A stretch of 64,000 nucleotides of DNA, taken from assembly GCA_963755195.1 (NCBI GenBank), contig CAVWIZ010000006.1, positions 434,001-498,000 on the forward strand. Direction: 5' to 3'. The translations under genes and the position numbers were made by a program. Of the stretch, positions 18,445 through 26,091 are shown piece after piece. The first letter of the stretch is position 1. Each line of letters opens with the position of its first letter. Source of the DNA: CAVQJU01 sp963755195 (GTDB lineage Bacteria; Acidobacteriota; Vicinamibacteria; Vicinamibacterales; CAVVIG01). A model generated the notes under the pieces. It ran no database searches and was not told where the DNA came from. It saw only the letters and a list, made by a program, of their open reading frames with translations.

Positions 18445-19243
18445 TCAGTTCACGGCGAAGCAGTACCAAGCGGCCGGCGCCACCGATCTGATTGAAATTC
18501 ATCTGACTGCATCCCGGCGTCAGGTGTGACGAATTCCACGAGGGCACGATGTTGCCCTTGTCGGCGTGCCCCACGCGGGCGGACGGCTGGCCCGGCGGCG
18601 GCGGATCCGGCGGGGCGCCTTGAGTCGTGCCGGCCGCGCTGCTGGTCCAGTTGTTACACGTGTAATCAGAAGTCGCGCTCGGCGTCGTATAGGCACGTCC
18701 TTCAAGCGTCGATCCGGTCAAGATGTCGTGCTCGCTCCCCGGAAAGACGTTCGGAATTGGCTGGCCCTTTTCGTCAATGGAATTCGCCACGCCGATGAAG
18801 TTCCCGATCCGGGCCTGTTCAAGTGTGTCGCCGTGCAGTTCGGCCACGCCTCTCGCGATGACCTGGCCCCGCTGGTTGTACCACGGGCCATTGCCGATCC
18901 GATCGCGCGCGTTGACCGCGTTCGGGCCTTGGGTGCTCACGTAAGCGTGCCACGTGACATTGCCACGGCCGGCGGCGGTCGCCAGTGTCTGACAGTGGGC
19001 GTCCGCGCCCGCAAGGCCGCCCAGGTCGCCTCCGCGGCCAAGACCCACGCTCGTCACAAAGAACGACATCGGCTGCTGTGGGCCGCGCCCGGGCGCGCCG
19101 CGTCCAGCAACCGCCCCCTGTCGAGCGGCGCCACCAGCCGGAGGGGCCGGTGCCGGCGGATTCTGCTGGCCACCCACAACGGCAACGATGGCGGCGGCTG
19201 TCGCGATTGTGGCCGCCATCGAAACGAGTGGCGTTTTGATCAT
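18445..19243 (-). CDS. Secreted lectin-like protein of unknown function, 3' end frameshifted
   Basis: About 265 residues. A signal peptide is followed by a Pro/Gly/Gln-rich linker. The domain begins FFVTSVGLGRGGDLGGLAGADAHC and continues TWHAYVSTQGPNAVNARDRIGNGPWYNQRG. This is the pattern of bacterial proteins resembling the C-type lectin/endostatin fold. Near the end the frame gives GGAGRLVLLRREL, but a one-base change at about 18466-18472 would give a YCFAVN-stop ending at 18445, the usual close of this family. I therefore place the true end there; the uncorrected frame runs on to 18392. Catalytic function is not indicated. Confidence 0.65.
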
Positions 19244-19290
19244 GCCTTCTCCTCAAGAGGTTCGAAGGGTTCAACTCGAACCTCTCGGAC

Positions 19291-19746
19291 CTATTTCCGG
19301 CATTCGCCTGGCGCGGCGCTAACCCGCGAGACCTTGAACGTCGGCAGCACCTCCCCCGTGCCGGTTCCCCTGGTCGCGCCGTCGATTGCCGCGACGTGGG
19401 CCTTGCCCGGGTCGATCGCCCCGGCCTGGCCGGCGATATTGGGCGATGGTGTCAGTCCGCCCACGATGCGAATCCGGCGCGTGTCGACGATGCCGACAAC
19501 CTGGACGGGCTGTCCCAGGAACTTGTTCACGCTCCGGCCGGTCACGTGGTATTTGGTGCCGTCGACGAGGTCGGTGAACGTGAACTGCTGGTTCGACGTG
19601 GCGTCGCGGGTGACGCACCCCAGCATCGTCATCTCCTTGTCGGCGTCGCGCTTGGCCGGTGGGGACGAACTGTTCTCAGGGTCGGTCTGCGCCGCCAGCG
19701 TGACTGTGACGCCGGCAAGGATGAACGCCAGTAGATGATGTTGCAT
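19291..19746 (-). CDS. Secreted protein of unknown function
   Basis: 151 residues with a signal peptide (LLAFILAGVTVTLAAQ). The mature part contains MTMLGCVTRD and FTFTDLVDGTKYHVTGRSVNKFLGQPVQVVG. This is an OB-like small beta domain often found as 'L(T)GCV...' lipoprotein-like proteins in Acidobacteriota. No enzymatic residues are recognisable. It follows the lectin-like gene in opposite order on the same strand with a 47-base gap, so the two may be co-transcribed. Confidence 0.7.
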   Translation of the reverse strand: MQHHLLAFILAGVTVTLAAQTDPENSSSPPAKRDADKEMTMLGCVTRDATSNQQFTFTDLVDGTKYHVTGRSVNKFLGQPVQVVGIVDTRRIRIVGGLTPSPNIAGQAGAIDPGKAHVAAIDGATRGTGTGEVLPTFKVSRVSAAPGECRK

Positions 19747-19928
19747 AGATAGACTCTAACGCCTTTGCGGCGGACGCCCAAGCAGGGAAACCGCGCTGGT
19801 TGACATTGCCAGGGGTCCAGGCCGACAATCCGCTGGTCTGCGCCTCCCCATCGGACTGAGGAATTTGCAGCAGGGCTTCGGGGTTTTCACCCGGGTCAAC
19901 CACGTTTCAGAGTGCCGCCTGTGTTACG

Positions 19929-19952
19929 CGACTGTATTAAAGACTGTATTAA
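19929..19952. repeat. Perfect 12-bp tandem duplication
   Basis: GACTGTATTAAA occurs twice without a gap directly upstream of the redoxin ribosome site (AAAGGGAGA). Each copy includes TATTAA, which could serve as a -10, so the locus may offer alternative start points or a regulator half-site pair. Confidence 0.7.
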
Positions 19953-19965
19953 AGGGAGATACGCG

Positions 19966-20553
19966 ATGAGAACTCGTCACATGCACACCACGGCGCCGCT
20001 GGTTCTGGCGGCTTGCCTGCTGGCCACCACGGTTGCCGCGCAGGCGCCGGCCGCGGCGCCTCCGCCGCCCCCGAGCGTGAAGGTGGGTCAGCCGGCGCCC
20101 GACTTTTCCGCCAACTACCTGACCCTGGGTGAAAACGGCCGGCCGGCGTTCAAGTCGATCAAGCTGAGCGACTACAAGGGTCAGAAAAACGTGGTACTCG
20201 CCTTCTTCCCGGCGGCCTTCTCGCCCGGGTGCACGAACGAGATGGCCAAGTACCAGGAGACCTCGGGCCAGTTCAACACGAACAACACGGTGATTCTGGG
20301 CATGAGCGTGGACAGCACGTGGGCCAACCGGGCGTTCGCCGACAAGCTGGGCGTCAAATTCGACATCCTGAGTGACGCGAGCCGCGACATCAGCCGCTCT
20401 TACGGCGTGTTCGACGACAGGGGCCTGGTTTCCCGCCGCACGACGTTCGTCATCGACTCCAAGGGGATCGTGCAGAAGGTGTTCATGGCGCAGGAAGCGC
20501 TGGACCCGGCCCATTCACTCGAGGCGTGCGCGCTCCTGAAAGAGGTCAAGTAA
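19966..20553 (+). CDS. Exported peroxiredoxin-like redoxin
   Basis: 195 residues. A signal peptide (MHTTAPLVLAACLLATTVAAQ) and a Pro-rich linker precede an AhpC/TSA fold: VGQPAPDFSANYLTL, then FFPAAFSPGCTNEM with the peroxidatic Cys near residue 93, and a second structural block SDASRDISRSYGVFDDRG. Only one further Cys, near the C-terminus (LEACALL), is visible, so a 1-Cys or atypical 2-Cys mechanism is likely. It should reduce peroxides outside the cytoplasm. The ATG at 19966 is preceded by AAGGGAGA; the longer upstream frame runs through the tandem repeat and is not used. Confidence 0.88.
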   Translation: MRTRHMHTTAPLVLAACLLATTVAAQAPAAAPPPPPSVKVGQPAPDFSANYLTLGENGRPAFKSIKLSDYKGQKNVVLAFFPAAFSPGCTNEMAKYQETSGQFNTNNTVILGMSVDSTWANRAFADKLGVKFDILSDASRDISRSYGVFDDRGLVSRRTTFVIDSKGIVQKVFMAQEALDPAHSLEACALLKEVK

Positions 20554-20565
20554 GGGCGCGATTAA

Positions 20566-20697
20566 ATAGGGCTAAGGGCTAGGGCTGAGGGCTTTTCTGG
20601 CTCAGTCGTTGGCCCTAGCTCTGAGCCCTTAGCTCTTAGCCCTTAGCCTCTCAGCCCGTCAGCCCCTAGTCCCTAGTCCCTAGCCCCTAGCCCCTTC
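20566..20697. repeat. Heptad intergenic repeat H2 between convergent genes
   Basis: Units such as GGGCTAA, GGGCTAG and GGCTGAG on the left are answered by CCCTTAG, CTCTTAG and CCCCTAG units on the right. The locus forms an inverted repeat of 7-bp units and could act as a bidirectional terminator for the flanking convergent genes. Confidence 0.85.
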
Positions 20698-21351
20698 TCA
20701 ATACCGTCTCTTCTGCTGGCGCACGATGTCGAATGTCGCCGTATCGGCGACAGCCATGACGGCCATCACACCTGCCTGCACCGGATCGGTGACGACGAGA
20801 TCGGCGGCGTCTGGCACACTGCCGGCCATATTCAGTGAGATCACGATCAGGCCCTTCGCGCGGACGTCCTCGACAGCCGTGGTGATGTCGCCGCCCATGA
20901 GTGCGCCGGCCAGCACGAGCAGCCGAACCCGAGGCAGCAGCACGACAGCCCGAACGGCGGCCGCCAGCTCCTGTTCCCCGACGAGCGGGATCGTGTCCAC
21001 CGAGATGCGTTCGCCCCGAATATTGTGGCGGTCGGCTTCGAGGATGGCGCCGATGGCCACCTGACCGACCTGCGCGCCGCCGCCCATGATCACGATTCGT
21101 TTGCCGTAGATTTTGGCGAACGACGGCGGCAGATCGACACGCTTCACGCCGGGCACACTCTTGAGGTCGGCCACGATCTCGGTGACGGGACGGTCACACA
21201 GGAACTCGAAGTAGATCTCCGCGTCGCGGTCCGCGTGCTGGACGATGTCGACGTGAGCGATGTTCGCGCCGTAGCGTGCGAGCACCTGCGTCAGGCCGGA
21301 CAACATGCCCGGCTGATCGGTGACCGTCGTCAGGACGACATGCGAAGCCAT
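20698..21351 (-). CDS. ACT-domain protein with C-terminal DUF5612-like domain
   Basis: 217 residues. An N-terminal ACT domain (VLTTVTDQPGMLSGLTQVLARYGANIAHVDIVQ) is followed from about residue 85 by IVIMGGGAQVGQVAIGAILEADRHNIRGERISVDTIPLVGEQE and DLVVTDPVQAGVMAVMAVADTATFDI. This matches two-domain ACT proteins known mainly from methanogens and some bacteria. Ligand and role are unknown; ACT domains usually bind amino acids. The start at 21351 lies directly over the start of the ACT fold. It is divergent from the DinB gene with only 14 bases between the start codons. Confidence 0.8.
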   Translation of the reverse strand: MASHVVLTTVTDQPGMLSGLTQVLARYGANIAHVDIVQHADRDAEIYFEFLCDRPVTEIVADLKSVPGVKRVDLPPSFAKIYGKRIVIMGGGAQVGQVAIGAILEADRHNIRGERISVDTIPLVGEQELAAAVRAVVLLPRVRLLVLAGALMGGDITTAVEDVRAKGLIVISLNMAGSVPDAADLVVTDPVQAGVMAVMAVADTATFDIVRQQKRRY

Positions 21352-21352
21352 A

Positions 21353-21358
21353 TATAAT
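21353..21358 (+). promoter_or_regulatory. Perfect -10 element (TATAAT), leaderless start
   Basis: TATAAT ends seven bases before the ATG at 21366, so the mRNA of the DinB gene should begin at its start codon. The element also overlaps the first codons region of the divergent ACT gene. Confidence 0.55.
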
Positions 21359-21365
21359 CCCCGCC

Positions 21366-21848
21366 ATGAACCGCTATGCTTCGTTCCTGGGCGATCGCGA
21401 TCCGCTCGAAGTGATCGAGCAGACACCAAGAACCCTCTCTGGCCTCGTGATGCAGTGCGCCCCGGCCAGCATGGAGTGGCGCCCGGCGCCAGGAAAATGG
21501 AATGCGCGCGAGATTCTCTGTCATCTCGCCGACTGTGAAATCGCCTTCGCGTTCCGCTATCGCCAGACGCTGGCCGAAGATCATCACGTCATCCAGCCCT
21601 TCGACCAGGAGCGATGGGCGGGGATGTACGGCGGCCTCGGCACGCGATCGGCGCTCAGCGCGTTTTCGGCGCTGCGCGAGTGGAACCTTGCGCTGATCGG
21701 ATCGACGTCCGCCGAGGCGATGGCCAAGCCCGTTCGGCATCCCGAACTCGGCGAGATGACGTTCCGCGTGATTGTCGAAACGATGGCCGGCCACGACCTG
21801 AACCACCTCGCGCAGCTCGACCGAATCGTCGCCGGCTTCGCCTCCTGA
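21366..21848 (+). CDS. DinB/YfiT-superfamily four-helix protein
   Basis: 160 residues with the DinB_2 pattern. EWRPAPGKWNAREILCHLADCE supplies the first metal His near residue 51, and the C-terminal helix ETMAGHDLNHLAQLDRI supplies the paired His residues. Family members bind a divalent metal and some act as thiol transferases for bacillithiol or mycothiol; the substrate here is unknown. A second, exported DinB protein is encoded 700 bases downstream on the other strand. Confidence 0.88.
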   Translation: MNRYASFLGDRDPLEVIEQTPRTLSGLVMQCAPASMEWRPAPGKWNAREILCHLADCEIAFAFRYRQTLAEDHHVIQPFDQERWAGMYGGLGTRSALSAFSALREWNLALIGSTSAEAMAKPVRHPELGEMTFRVIVETMAGHDLNHLAQLDRIVAGFAS

Positions 21849-21930
21849 CACCACGATCACCGCCGTGCACGCGGCGCGCGCCCGGAAATGTCTGGCTCTG
21901 CGTGCTCAGCGAGCGCCGCGGTGTACGTGG

Positions 21931-22431
21931 CTATCGCCTCGCCGGATCGTTTTTCGGATCGACGTACGTCGTCCCCGACGGCCCCGTCCCGGAAATCTGA
22001 ATCACCACTCCGGTCGCTTTCGTCATCGCGAAGTGATCCGTGCCCGGCGGCTCGGTGTAGAAGCTGCCGGGCGGGAGCCGCTTCAGGGCTCCCTCGCTGA
22101 ATTCCCGGCCGTACCCGAAATACCAGTCGCCCGAGATGACCGTTGCGACGCGATCGTCGGGATGCTGGTGCGCCTGAATTTTCGTGTTCGGTCCGACGCG
22201 CAGGAGAATGGTGTAGAGCCCCGCCTTGGCCGGGTCGCCCTTGAGCGTCACGGTCTGAATACCCGAAACGCCCGACGAGCCCACGAGGGCCGTCCCCGTC
22301 GATGCGCCCGAGGGCCACGCGACCTCGGCGGGCGTGATCCGCTTTTGCGGATCTTGCGCCGCAACCGCAGCGGCGGCCGTCACCGCCGCGGCCAACATGC
22401 CGATCCCCACCGTGCATCGCACGATCGTCAT
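21931..22431 (-). CDS. Exported cupin-domain protein
   Basis: 166 residues with a signal peptide. The cupin motif 1 is GPNTKIQAHQHPDDRVATVISGDWYFGYG. Motif 2 is PPGSFYTEPPGTDHFAMTK. The conserved His and Asp/Glu residues fit a metal-binding beta-barrel. Such 'H-x-H-P-D-D' exported cupins are frequent in Acidobacteria, often described as DUF4437-like or ChrR-like; substrate unknown. Confidence 0.85.
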   Translation of the reverse strand: MTIVRCTVGIGMLAAAVTAAAAVAAQDPQKRITPAEVAWPSGASTGTALVGSSGVSGIQTVTLKGDPAKAGLYTILLRVGPNTKIQAHQHPDDRVATVISGDWYFGYGREFSEGALKRLPPGSFYTEPPGTDHFAMTKATGVVIQISGTGPSGTTYVDPKNDPARR

Positions 22432-22435
22432 CTTC

Positions 22436-22559
22436 TAACCCCTACCCCTAACCCCTAACCCCTAGCCCCTAGCCCCTGGCCCCGAACCTCTAACTTTCAA
22501 CTTCCAACTTCCAACTTTCAACTTACTTTGAACTTTCAACTTTGAACTTTTCACTTTCT
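22436..22559. repeat. Heptad intergenic repeat H3
   Basis: The series passes from CCCCTAA/CCCCTAG units into AACTTTC/AACTTCC units within one locus. This shows that two of the unit types seen elsewhere belong to one family. It occupies the complete gap between two minus-strand genes. Confidence 0.85.
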
Positions 22560-22560
22560 G

Positions 22561-23094
22561 CTACGGTCGTTGGCTCGCCGGTGGGACAAGGCCGTTGAGC
22601 CGGAGGTACACCACCATCTGTCCGTAGGTGTCCTGTGTGTGGCCAACGAGGAACGTGATGATCCGCGCGCGCGTCGAGGGGCCCATCCACGGCGGTCCCT
22701 GAATGCTGCCAGCCATCGTCTGATCGGTCTGTTCCTTGATGATGGCCGTGCCGTAGTCGAACGAATCGGCCATCGCCTTCATCACGTCGGCCTTCGAGGT
22801 CGCCTTCATGTTGATTTGGGGCGCTGCCACCTTCGAGCCGAGAGTCTGCAGCACCATCAGGTTGATCTGGGCGATGTGCAGGACGTGCTCCCCAAAGCTG
22901 CGTTGGGCCGGCGTGGCTTTGAACGCGTACTTGTCCTCGGGCATTGCGGCGGCGATCTTGGCGAGCGTGTCTTTTTGGCCGGCCCATTCTTTCAGGAAGT
23001 CGCCCTGAAGGGAGGCGGTCTGAGCGGCCGGTCTGGCGGTCGTCAGCGCGACGGCTGCTGCGATCAATGCGAGCGAACGGATGAGACGCGTCAT
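22561..23094 (-). CDS. Exported DinB-superfamily protein
   Basis: 177 residues. The signal peptide (MTRLIRSLALIAAAVALTTA) is followed by a four-helix DinB domain: FKATPAQRSFGEHVLHIAQINLM with the first His pair, and a last helix FLVGHTQDTYGQMVVYLRLNGLVPP. Exported DinB proteins are common in Acidobacteria and Bacteroidota; the activity is not established. The gene ends right at heptad repeat H3. Confidence 0.86.
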   Translation of the reverse strand: MTRLIRSLALIAAAVALTTARPAAQTASLQGDFLKEWAGQKDTLAKIAAAMPEDKYAFKATPAQRSFGEHVLHIAQINLMVLQTLGSKVAAPQINMKATSKADVMKAMADSFDYGTAIIKEQTDQTMAGSIQGPPWMGPSTRARIITFLVGHTQDTYGQMVVYLRLNGLVPPASQRP

Positions 23095-23143
23095 GAAAAG
23101 GCCTCCTCGTTAGTTGCCGAACGAGGGATTATAGCCCGACGGG

Positions 23144-23176
23144 AACCGTGAACCCTGAACCGTGAACCCTGAACCT
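23144..23176. repeat. Heptad intergenic repeat H4 (GAACCNT)
   Basis: Five 7-bp units alternating GAACCGT and GAACCCT lie between two divergent start codons, immediately before the methyltransferase ATG. This is the only locus of the family that falls in a promoter region shared by divergent genes. Confidence 0.8.
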
Positions 23177-23177
23177 C

Positions 23178-24011
23178 ATGACTCCTGATCCCACCTCCTT
23201 TCATGCCTTCGAACAGGCCGGCTGGCAGCAGGCCGCCGACCATTACGGCGACGCGTTTGGCCCTCTGACGAGTCAAACCATCGCGCCGCTCGTTGGCGCC
23301 CTCGGTGTGAAGCCGGGCACGCGCCTGCTCGACGTCGCGTCGGGGCCGGGCTATGTCGCGGCCGCCGCGGCGGCGGCCGGCGCGACAGTCGTCGGCGTCG
23401 ATTTCTCGTCGGAGATGGTCGGCCTGGCCGCGCGACGGTATCCCGGGCTTCGATTTCAAGAGGGCGATGCCGAGTCGCTGGCGTTTCCGGACCAGAGTTT
23501 CGACGCCGTGGCGATCAACTTCGGCGTCCTGCACCTGGCGCGTCCCGACACCGCGCTCGCGGAAGCGTGTCGCGTACTGGTCCCGGGAGGCCGCTGCGCG
23601 CTGACCGTCTGGGCGCAGCCCGAGGTGTCGCTCGGCTTCGGCATCGTCCTTGGCGCCATCGAAACGCACGGTCGCATGGACGTGCCGCTGCCCGCCGGAC
23701 CGTCCTTCTTCCGGTTCAGCGACGCAGACGAGGCCGCACGAAGCCTGACGGCCGCCGGGTTCGTCGAACCGCGTGTCGAGCAGATCCCGCTCGTCTGGCA
23801 TCTCGATTCCGCGGACGCGCTGTACGACGCGTTCGTCCAGGGCGCCGTGCGGACAGCGGCGCTGCTGAAGGCGCAAACGCCGCAAGCCCTGGCCGCGATT
23901 CGCCAGGCGATCATCGAAGCGGCCGAGGTCTACCGCCGCGGGACGATCATCGAGCTCCCGATGGCGGCCGTGCTGTCGTCGGCTACCAAGCCAGCCAAGA
24001 TCGCGGCTTGA
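23178..24011 (+). CDS. Class I SAM-dependent methyltransferase
   Basis: 277 residues, Methyltransf_11/25 type. Motif I is LLDVASGPGYVAAAAAAAGA near residue 55, motif II VVGVDFSSEMVGLA, then FQEGDAESLAFPDQSFDAVAINFGVLHL and motif III VLVPGGRCALTVW. The C-terminal part (after about 160) is an all-alpha lid that should set the acceptor, which cannot be named. The ATG follows repeat H4 directly, so there is no normal ribosome site. Confidence 0.9.
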   Translation: MTPDPTSFHAFEQAGWQQAADHYGDAFGPLTSQTIAPLVGALGVKPGTRLLDVASGPGYVAAAAAAAGATVVGVDFSSEMVGLAARRYPGLRFQEGDAESLAFPDQSFDAVAINFGVLHLARPDTALAEACRVLVPGGRCALTVWAQPEVSLGFGIVLGAIETHGRMDVPLPAGPSFFRFSDADEAARSLTAAGFVEPRVEQIPLVWHLDSADALYDAFVQGAVRTAALLKAQTPQALAAIRQAIIEAAEVYRRGTIIELPMAAVLSSATKPAKIAA

Positions 24012-24044
24012 TCGTCTAATGACGAGGATTCGCAAGGAGGCCAG

Positions 24045-24413
24045 ATGAAACTCGCATTCCGGTTGCTCTTGACGATGTGCGTACTCGGCGCCGCGGTCGC
24101 GGCAATACAGGCACAGGACGTGTTCCAGCCTGGCGACGGCGTGACGCTGCCAACCGTCGTCAAGGAAGTGAAACCCGACTACACCGCAGAGGCCAAGGCT
24201 GCACGCATTCAGGGCAACGTCCTGCTTGCGACCGTGGTGCGTGCTGACGGATCGGTTGGCGACGTGACCGTGGCGCGATCGCTCGACAGCACATTCGGCC
24301 TCGATCAGCAGGCCGTCAAGGCGGCGAAGCAGTGGGAATTCAAGCCTGGGATGAAGGACGGCAAGCCGGTCGCCGTGCGCGTGAACCTGGAGATGACCTT
24401 CGCGCTCAAGTAG
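24045..24413 (+). CDS. Exported TonB C-terminal-domain protein
   Basis: 122 residues: a signal peptide (MKLAFRLLLTMCVLGAAVAA) then a single TonB_C fold: VKPDYTAEAKAARIQGNVLLATVVRADGSVGDVTVARSLD and AVKAAKQWEFKPGMKDGKPVAVRVNLEMTF. It has no proline-rich spacer or membrane anchor as true TonB does, so it may work as a stand-alone periplasmic domain. RBS AAGGAGG lies eight bases upstream. Confidence 0.9.
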   Translation: MKLAFRLLLTMCVLGAAVAAIQAQDVFQPGDGVTLPTVVKEVKPDYTAEAKAARIQGNVLLATVVRADGSVGDVTVARSLDSTFGLDQQAVKAAKQWEFKPGMKDGKPVAVRVNLEMTFALK

Positions 24414-24435
24414 CGCGGGCTTTTCAGGCCCGCGC
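24413..24435 (+). terminator. Stem-loop directly after the TonB-like gene
   Basis: Perfect 8-bp stem GCGCGGGC/GCCCGCGC (24413-24420 and 24428-24435) with a seven-base loop TTTTCAG, overlapping the last base of the stop codon. No U-tract follows, so it is a weak intrinsic terminator or an mRNA-end stabiliser. Confidence 0.5.
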
Positions 24436-24439
24436 ATGG

Positions 24440-24616
24440 CTAACCGGCCCGCCCCGCGAATGGATCATCGTCACGAGTGGCTTTCAGGACTCGTGCCTTC
24501 ACCGCCTCGTCATCCGGGTTGACGAAGATGATCCGCAGAGTCTTGTGGCCGCTTCGGCGCACGACTTCAAGTACCTCCGGCTTCTGACCTGGCTCTCGCG
24601 GAACGGCGCGAACCAC
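24440..24616 (-). CDS. Possible small ORF downstream of the HAD gene
   Basis: A GTG-initiated frame of 58 codons reads VVRAVPREPGQKPEVLEVVRRSGHK then TLRIIFVNPDDEAVKARVLKA and DDDPF to a TAG at 24440. It starts 11 bases after the HAD stop, so it could be translated from the same mRNA. Composition is protein-like, but I recognise no family and it is too short to be sure. Confidence 0.3.
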   Translation of the reverse strand: MVRAVPREPGQKPEVLEVVRRSGHKTLRIIFVNPDDEAVKARVLKATRDDDPFAGRAG

Positions 24617-24626
24617 ATCGAGCCCA

Positions 24627-25335
24627 TCAGCCGTGCCGTGCGAGCGTGTCGATTACGCCATCCAGCTGCGCGCATTGATGAACCGACGCTTCCGACGCGT
24701 TTCGCACCAGAATAGCCGGTAGACCTGCCGCTTCGGCTCCGCGCACGTCGGCGAAGAGGCTGTCGCCGACCATCCAGACTTTGGCCTCAACAGGCAGGGT
24801 AGCAACAACCCGGCGAAACGCCTCGGGGTGGGGCTTTTCGACGCCAGTCGCGGCTGATGTGTGGATGGCCTCGAAGTGTCTATCGAGAGCCGAGCGCCGA
24901 CACGAGCTGGGGTAGTTCCGGCACGTGGTTGGAGAGAACAACGTGGCGCCACCCGAGGACCGAGAGCCGCGTCAACGTCGGTACCACATCGTCATAGACG
25001 ACCCACGCCGTGGCATCGAGATAGGCACCCCGAACCTGTCGCGCTAACGCAGTGGCGCGATCATGGCCAACACGCCCCACTTGATGAAACGCGCGTGCGA
25101 ACACCGGTTCGAGCCGTTGCCACCACGCGTCGGCTGCCTGATTGGCGATCCGGATGACCTCCGGCTCGTGCCAAGGAAAGCCGGCGTTCATGAATGGTCG
25201 AATAGTCTCGCGATCCACGCCGTGCGCCAAGTCCGCCGCCCGCAGGACGGCCATGACCGTATCGGTCCACTGGCCCGGGCGATGAGCCAGCGTTCCGTCG
25301 AAGTCCCAGAGCAGATACCTGGCGGAACTCGTCAT
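24627..25335 (-). CDS. HAD-superfamily phosphatase, frameshifted
   Basis: The N-terminal motif I is LLWDFDGTLAHR (DxD catalytic pair), and motif II is HVVLSNHVPELPQLV. After SAL the frame closes at a TAG near 24886. The rest continues in another frame: DRHFEAIHTSAATGVEKPHPEAF with the motif III Lys, and VWMVGDSLFADVRGAEAAGLPAILV with motif IV. Deleting seven bases (GGCTCTC, near-copy of the preceding GGCGCTC) at about 24895-24903 restores one 230-residue protein. It is a subfamily IA hydrolase with an alpha-helical cap; substrate unknown. It heads into the accessory block. Confidence 0.75.
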
Positions 25336-25359
25336 GTCTTCAGTGCACCTGACACAGCG

Positions 25360-26046
25360 CTAAGGCACGCTGCCCCTCCCGCGCACCCTGCGGAGGCGCA
25401 TGACGGCTTGCACGAGTCCTTTGAGCCACATGAGCAGCACGCCCCCGATCGCAACCGCCCACGGCATGTACCTATTGATCTGCTGTCTCGATAGCTCCGC
25501 TTCTAGCGCCAGCCACCCAACTGCAACCGTGGTTAGGACGAAGCAGGTTGCCGCGGACCAAAGCCTGTGGTTCCACATTTCCTGAGTGAATAGCTCACCG
25601 AGTGTCACGTCCGTGGCCACAGCGCGATCGAGGACTTGACGGACGGTGTCACCAGCCGCCTGCTGCAAGCGAAGCGCTGCCGGCAGAGAGTTTCGGGATA
25701 CCTCGCAGTCAGTCTGCAGGTCGAAGACACTCCAGTTGAGCTGCTCCGCCAGCTGGAGCGCCGTCTCCATCGCGACTGGCCCCGCCTTGTCCAGAAACGG
25801 GTACGGGACGGCAATGAGCGCCGAGTTCACAAATTCTGGGGACTCGGTCCATGCCTCGTCGTTGTCTTTCGTCTCGTGACCGACATCAATCGAGAAGTGG
25901 AGACCCGCGTCCCGCCGATCGAGAACGAAGGCAGTTGAGCCCATTCTGGTCACGCCGGGCAACGTGACGACGAGCGACGCCATCACTTCCAGTGGCACGC
26001 CCTTCGCGTAGGCTGGCTTCGAACGGACCTGCAGGTCGTAGCTCAC
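25360..26046 (-). CDS. Cassette-type protein of unknown function with two C-terminal membrane helices
   Basis: 228 residues. A soluble N-terminal part (MSYDLQVRSKPAYAKGVP, VLDRRDAGLHFSIDVGHETKD, FVNSALIAVPYPFLDKAG) is followed by two hydrophobic helices (LWSAATCFVLTTVAVGWLAL and YMPWAVAIGGVLLMWLKGLV). It ends in an Arg-rich tail. It is not a family I can name. It lies between the HAD and sulfotransferase genes on the same strand with short gaps and probably shares their transcript. Confidence 0.6.
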   Translation of the reverse strand: MSYDLQVRSKPAYAKGVPLEVMASLVVTLPGVTRMGSTAFVLDRRDAGLHFSIDVGHETKDNDEAWTESPEFVNSALIAVPYPFLDKAGPVAMETALQLAEQLNWSVFDLQTDCEVSRNSLPAALRLQQAAGDTVRQVLDRAVATDVTLGELFTQEMWNHRLWSAATCFVLTTVAVGWLALEAELSRQQINRYMPWAVAIGGVLLMWLKGLVQAVMRLRRVRGRGSVP

Positions 26047-26055
26047 CCTCGCTCA

Positions 26056-26091
26056 CCCCCTCTGTCCGCATGAACGTGCGGCTTCAGGGGG
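26056..26091. other. Two-step hairpin between cassette genes
   Basis: CCCCCT (26056-26061) pairs with AGGGGG (26086-26091), and CCGCA (26066-26070) with TGCGG (26077-26081). It overlaps the 3' end of the sulfotransferase gene and lies just upstream of the next start. No attC core boxes (GTT/AAC) flank it. Confidence 0.45.

Noticed and set aside
20566..22559. Regularly spaced repeats as a possible CRISPR array
   Set aside because: Units are 7 bp, contiguous and degenerate with no spacers, and no cas genes occur in the window.
26056..26091. Hairpin as a sixth attC site
   Set aside because: It lacks the AAC/GTT core boxes and has no extrahelical bases.
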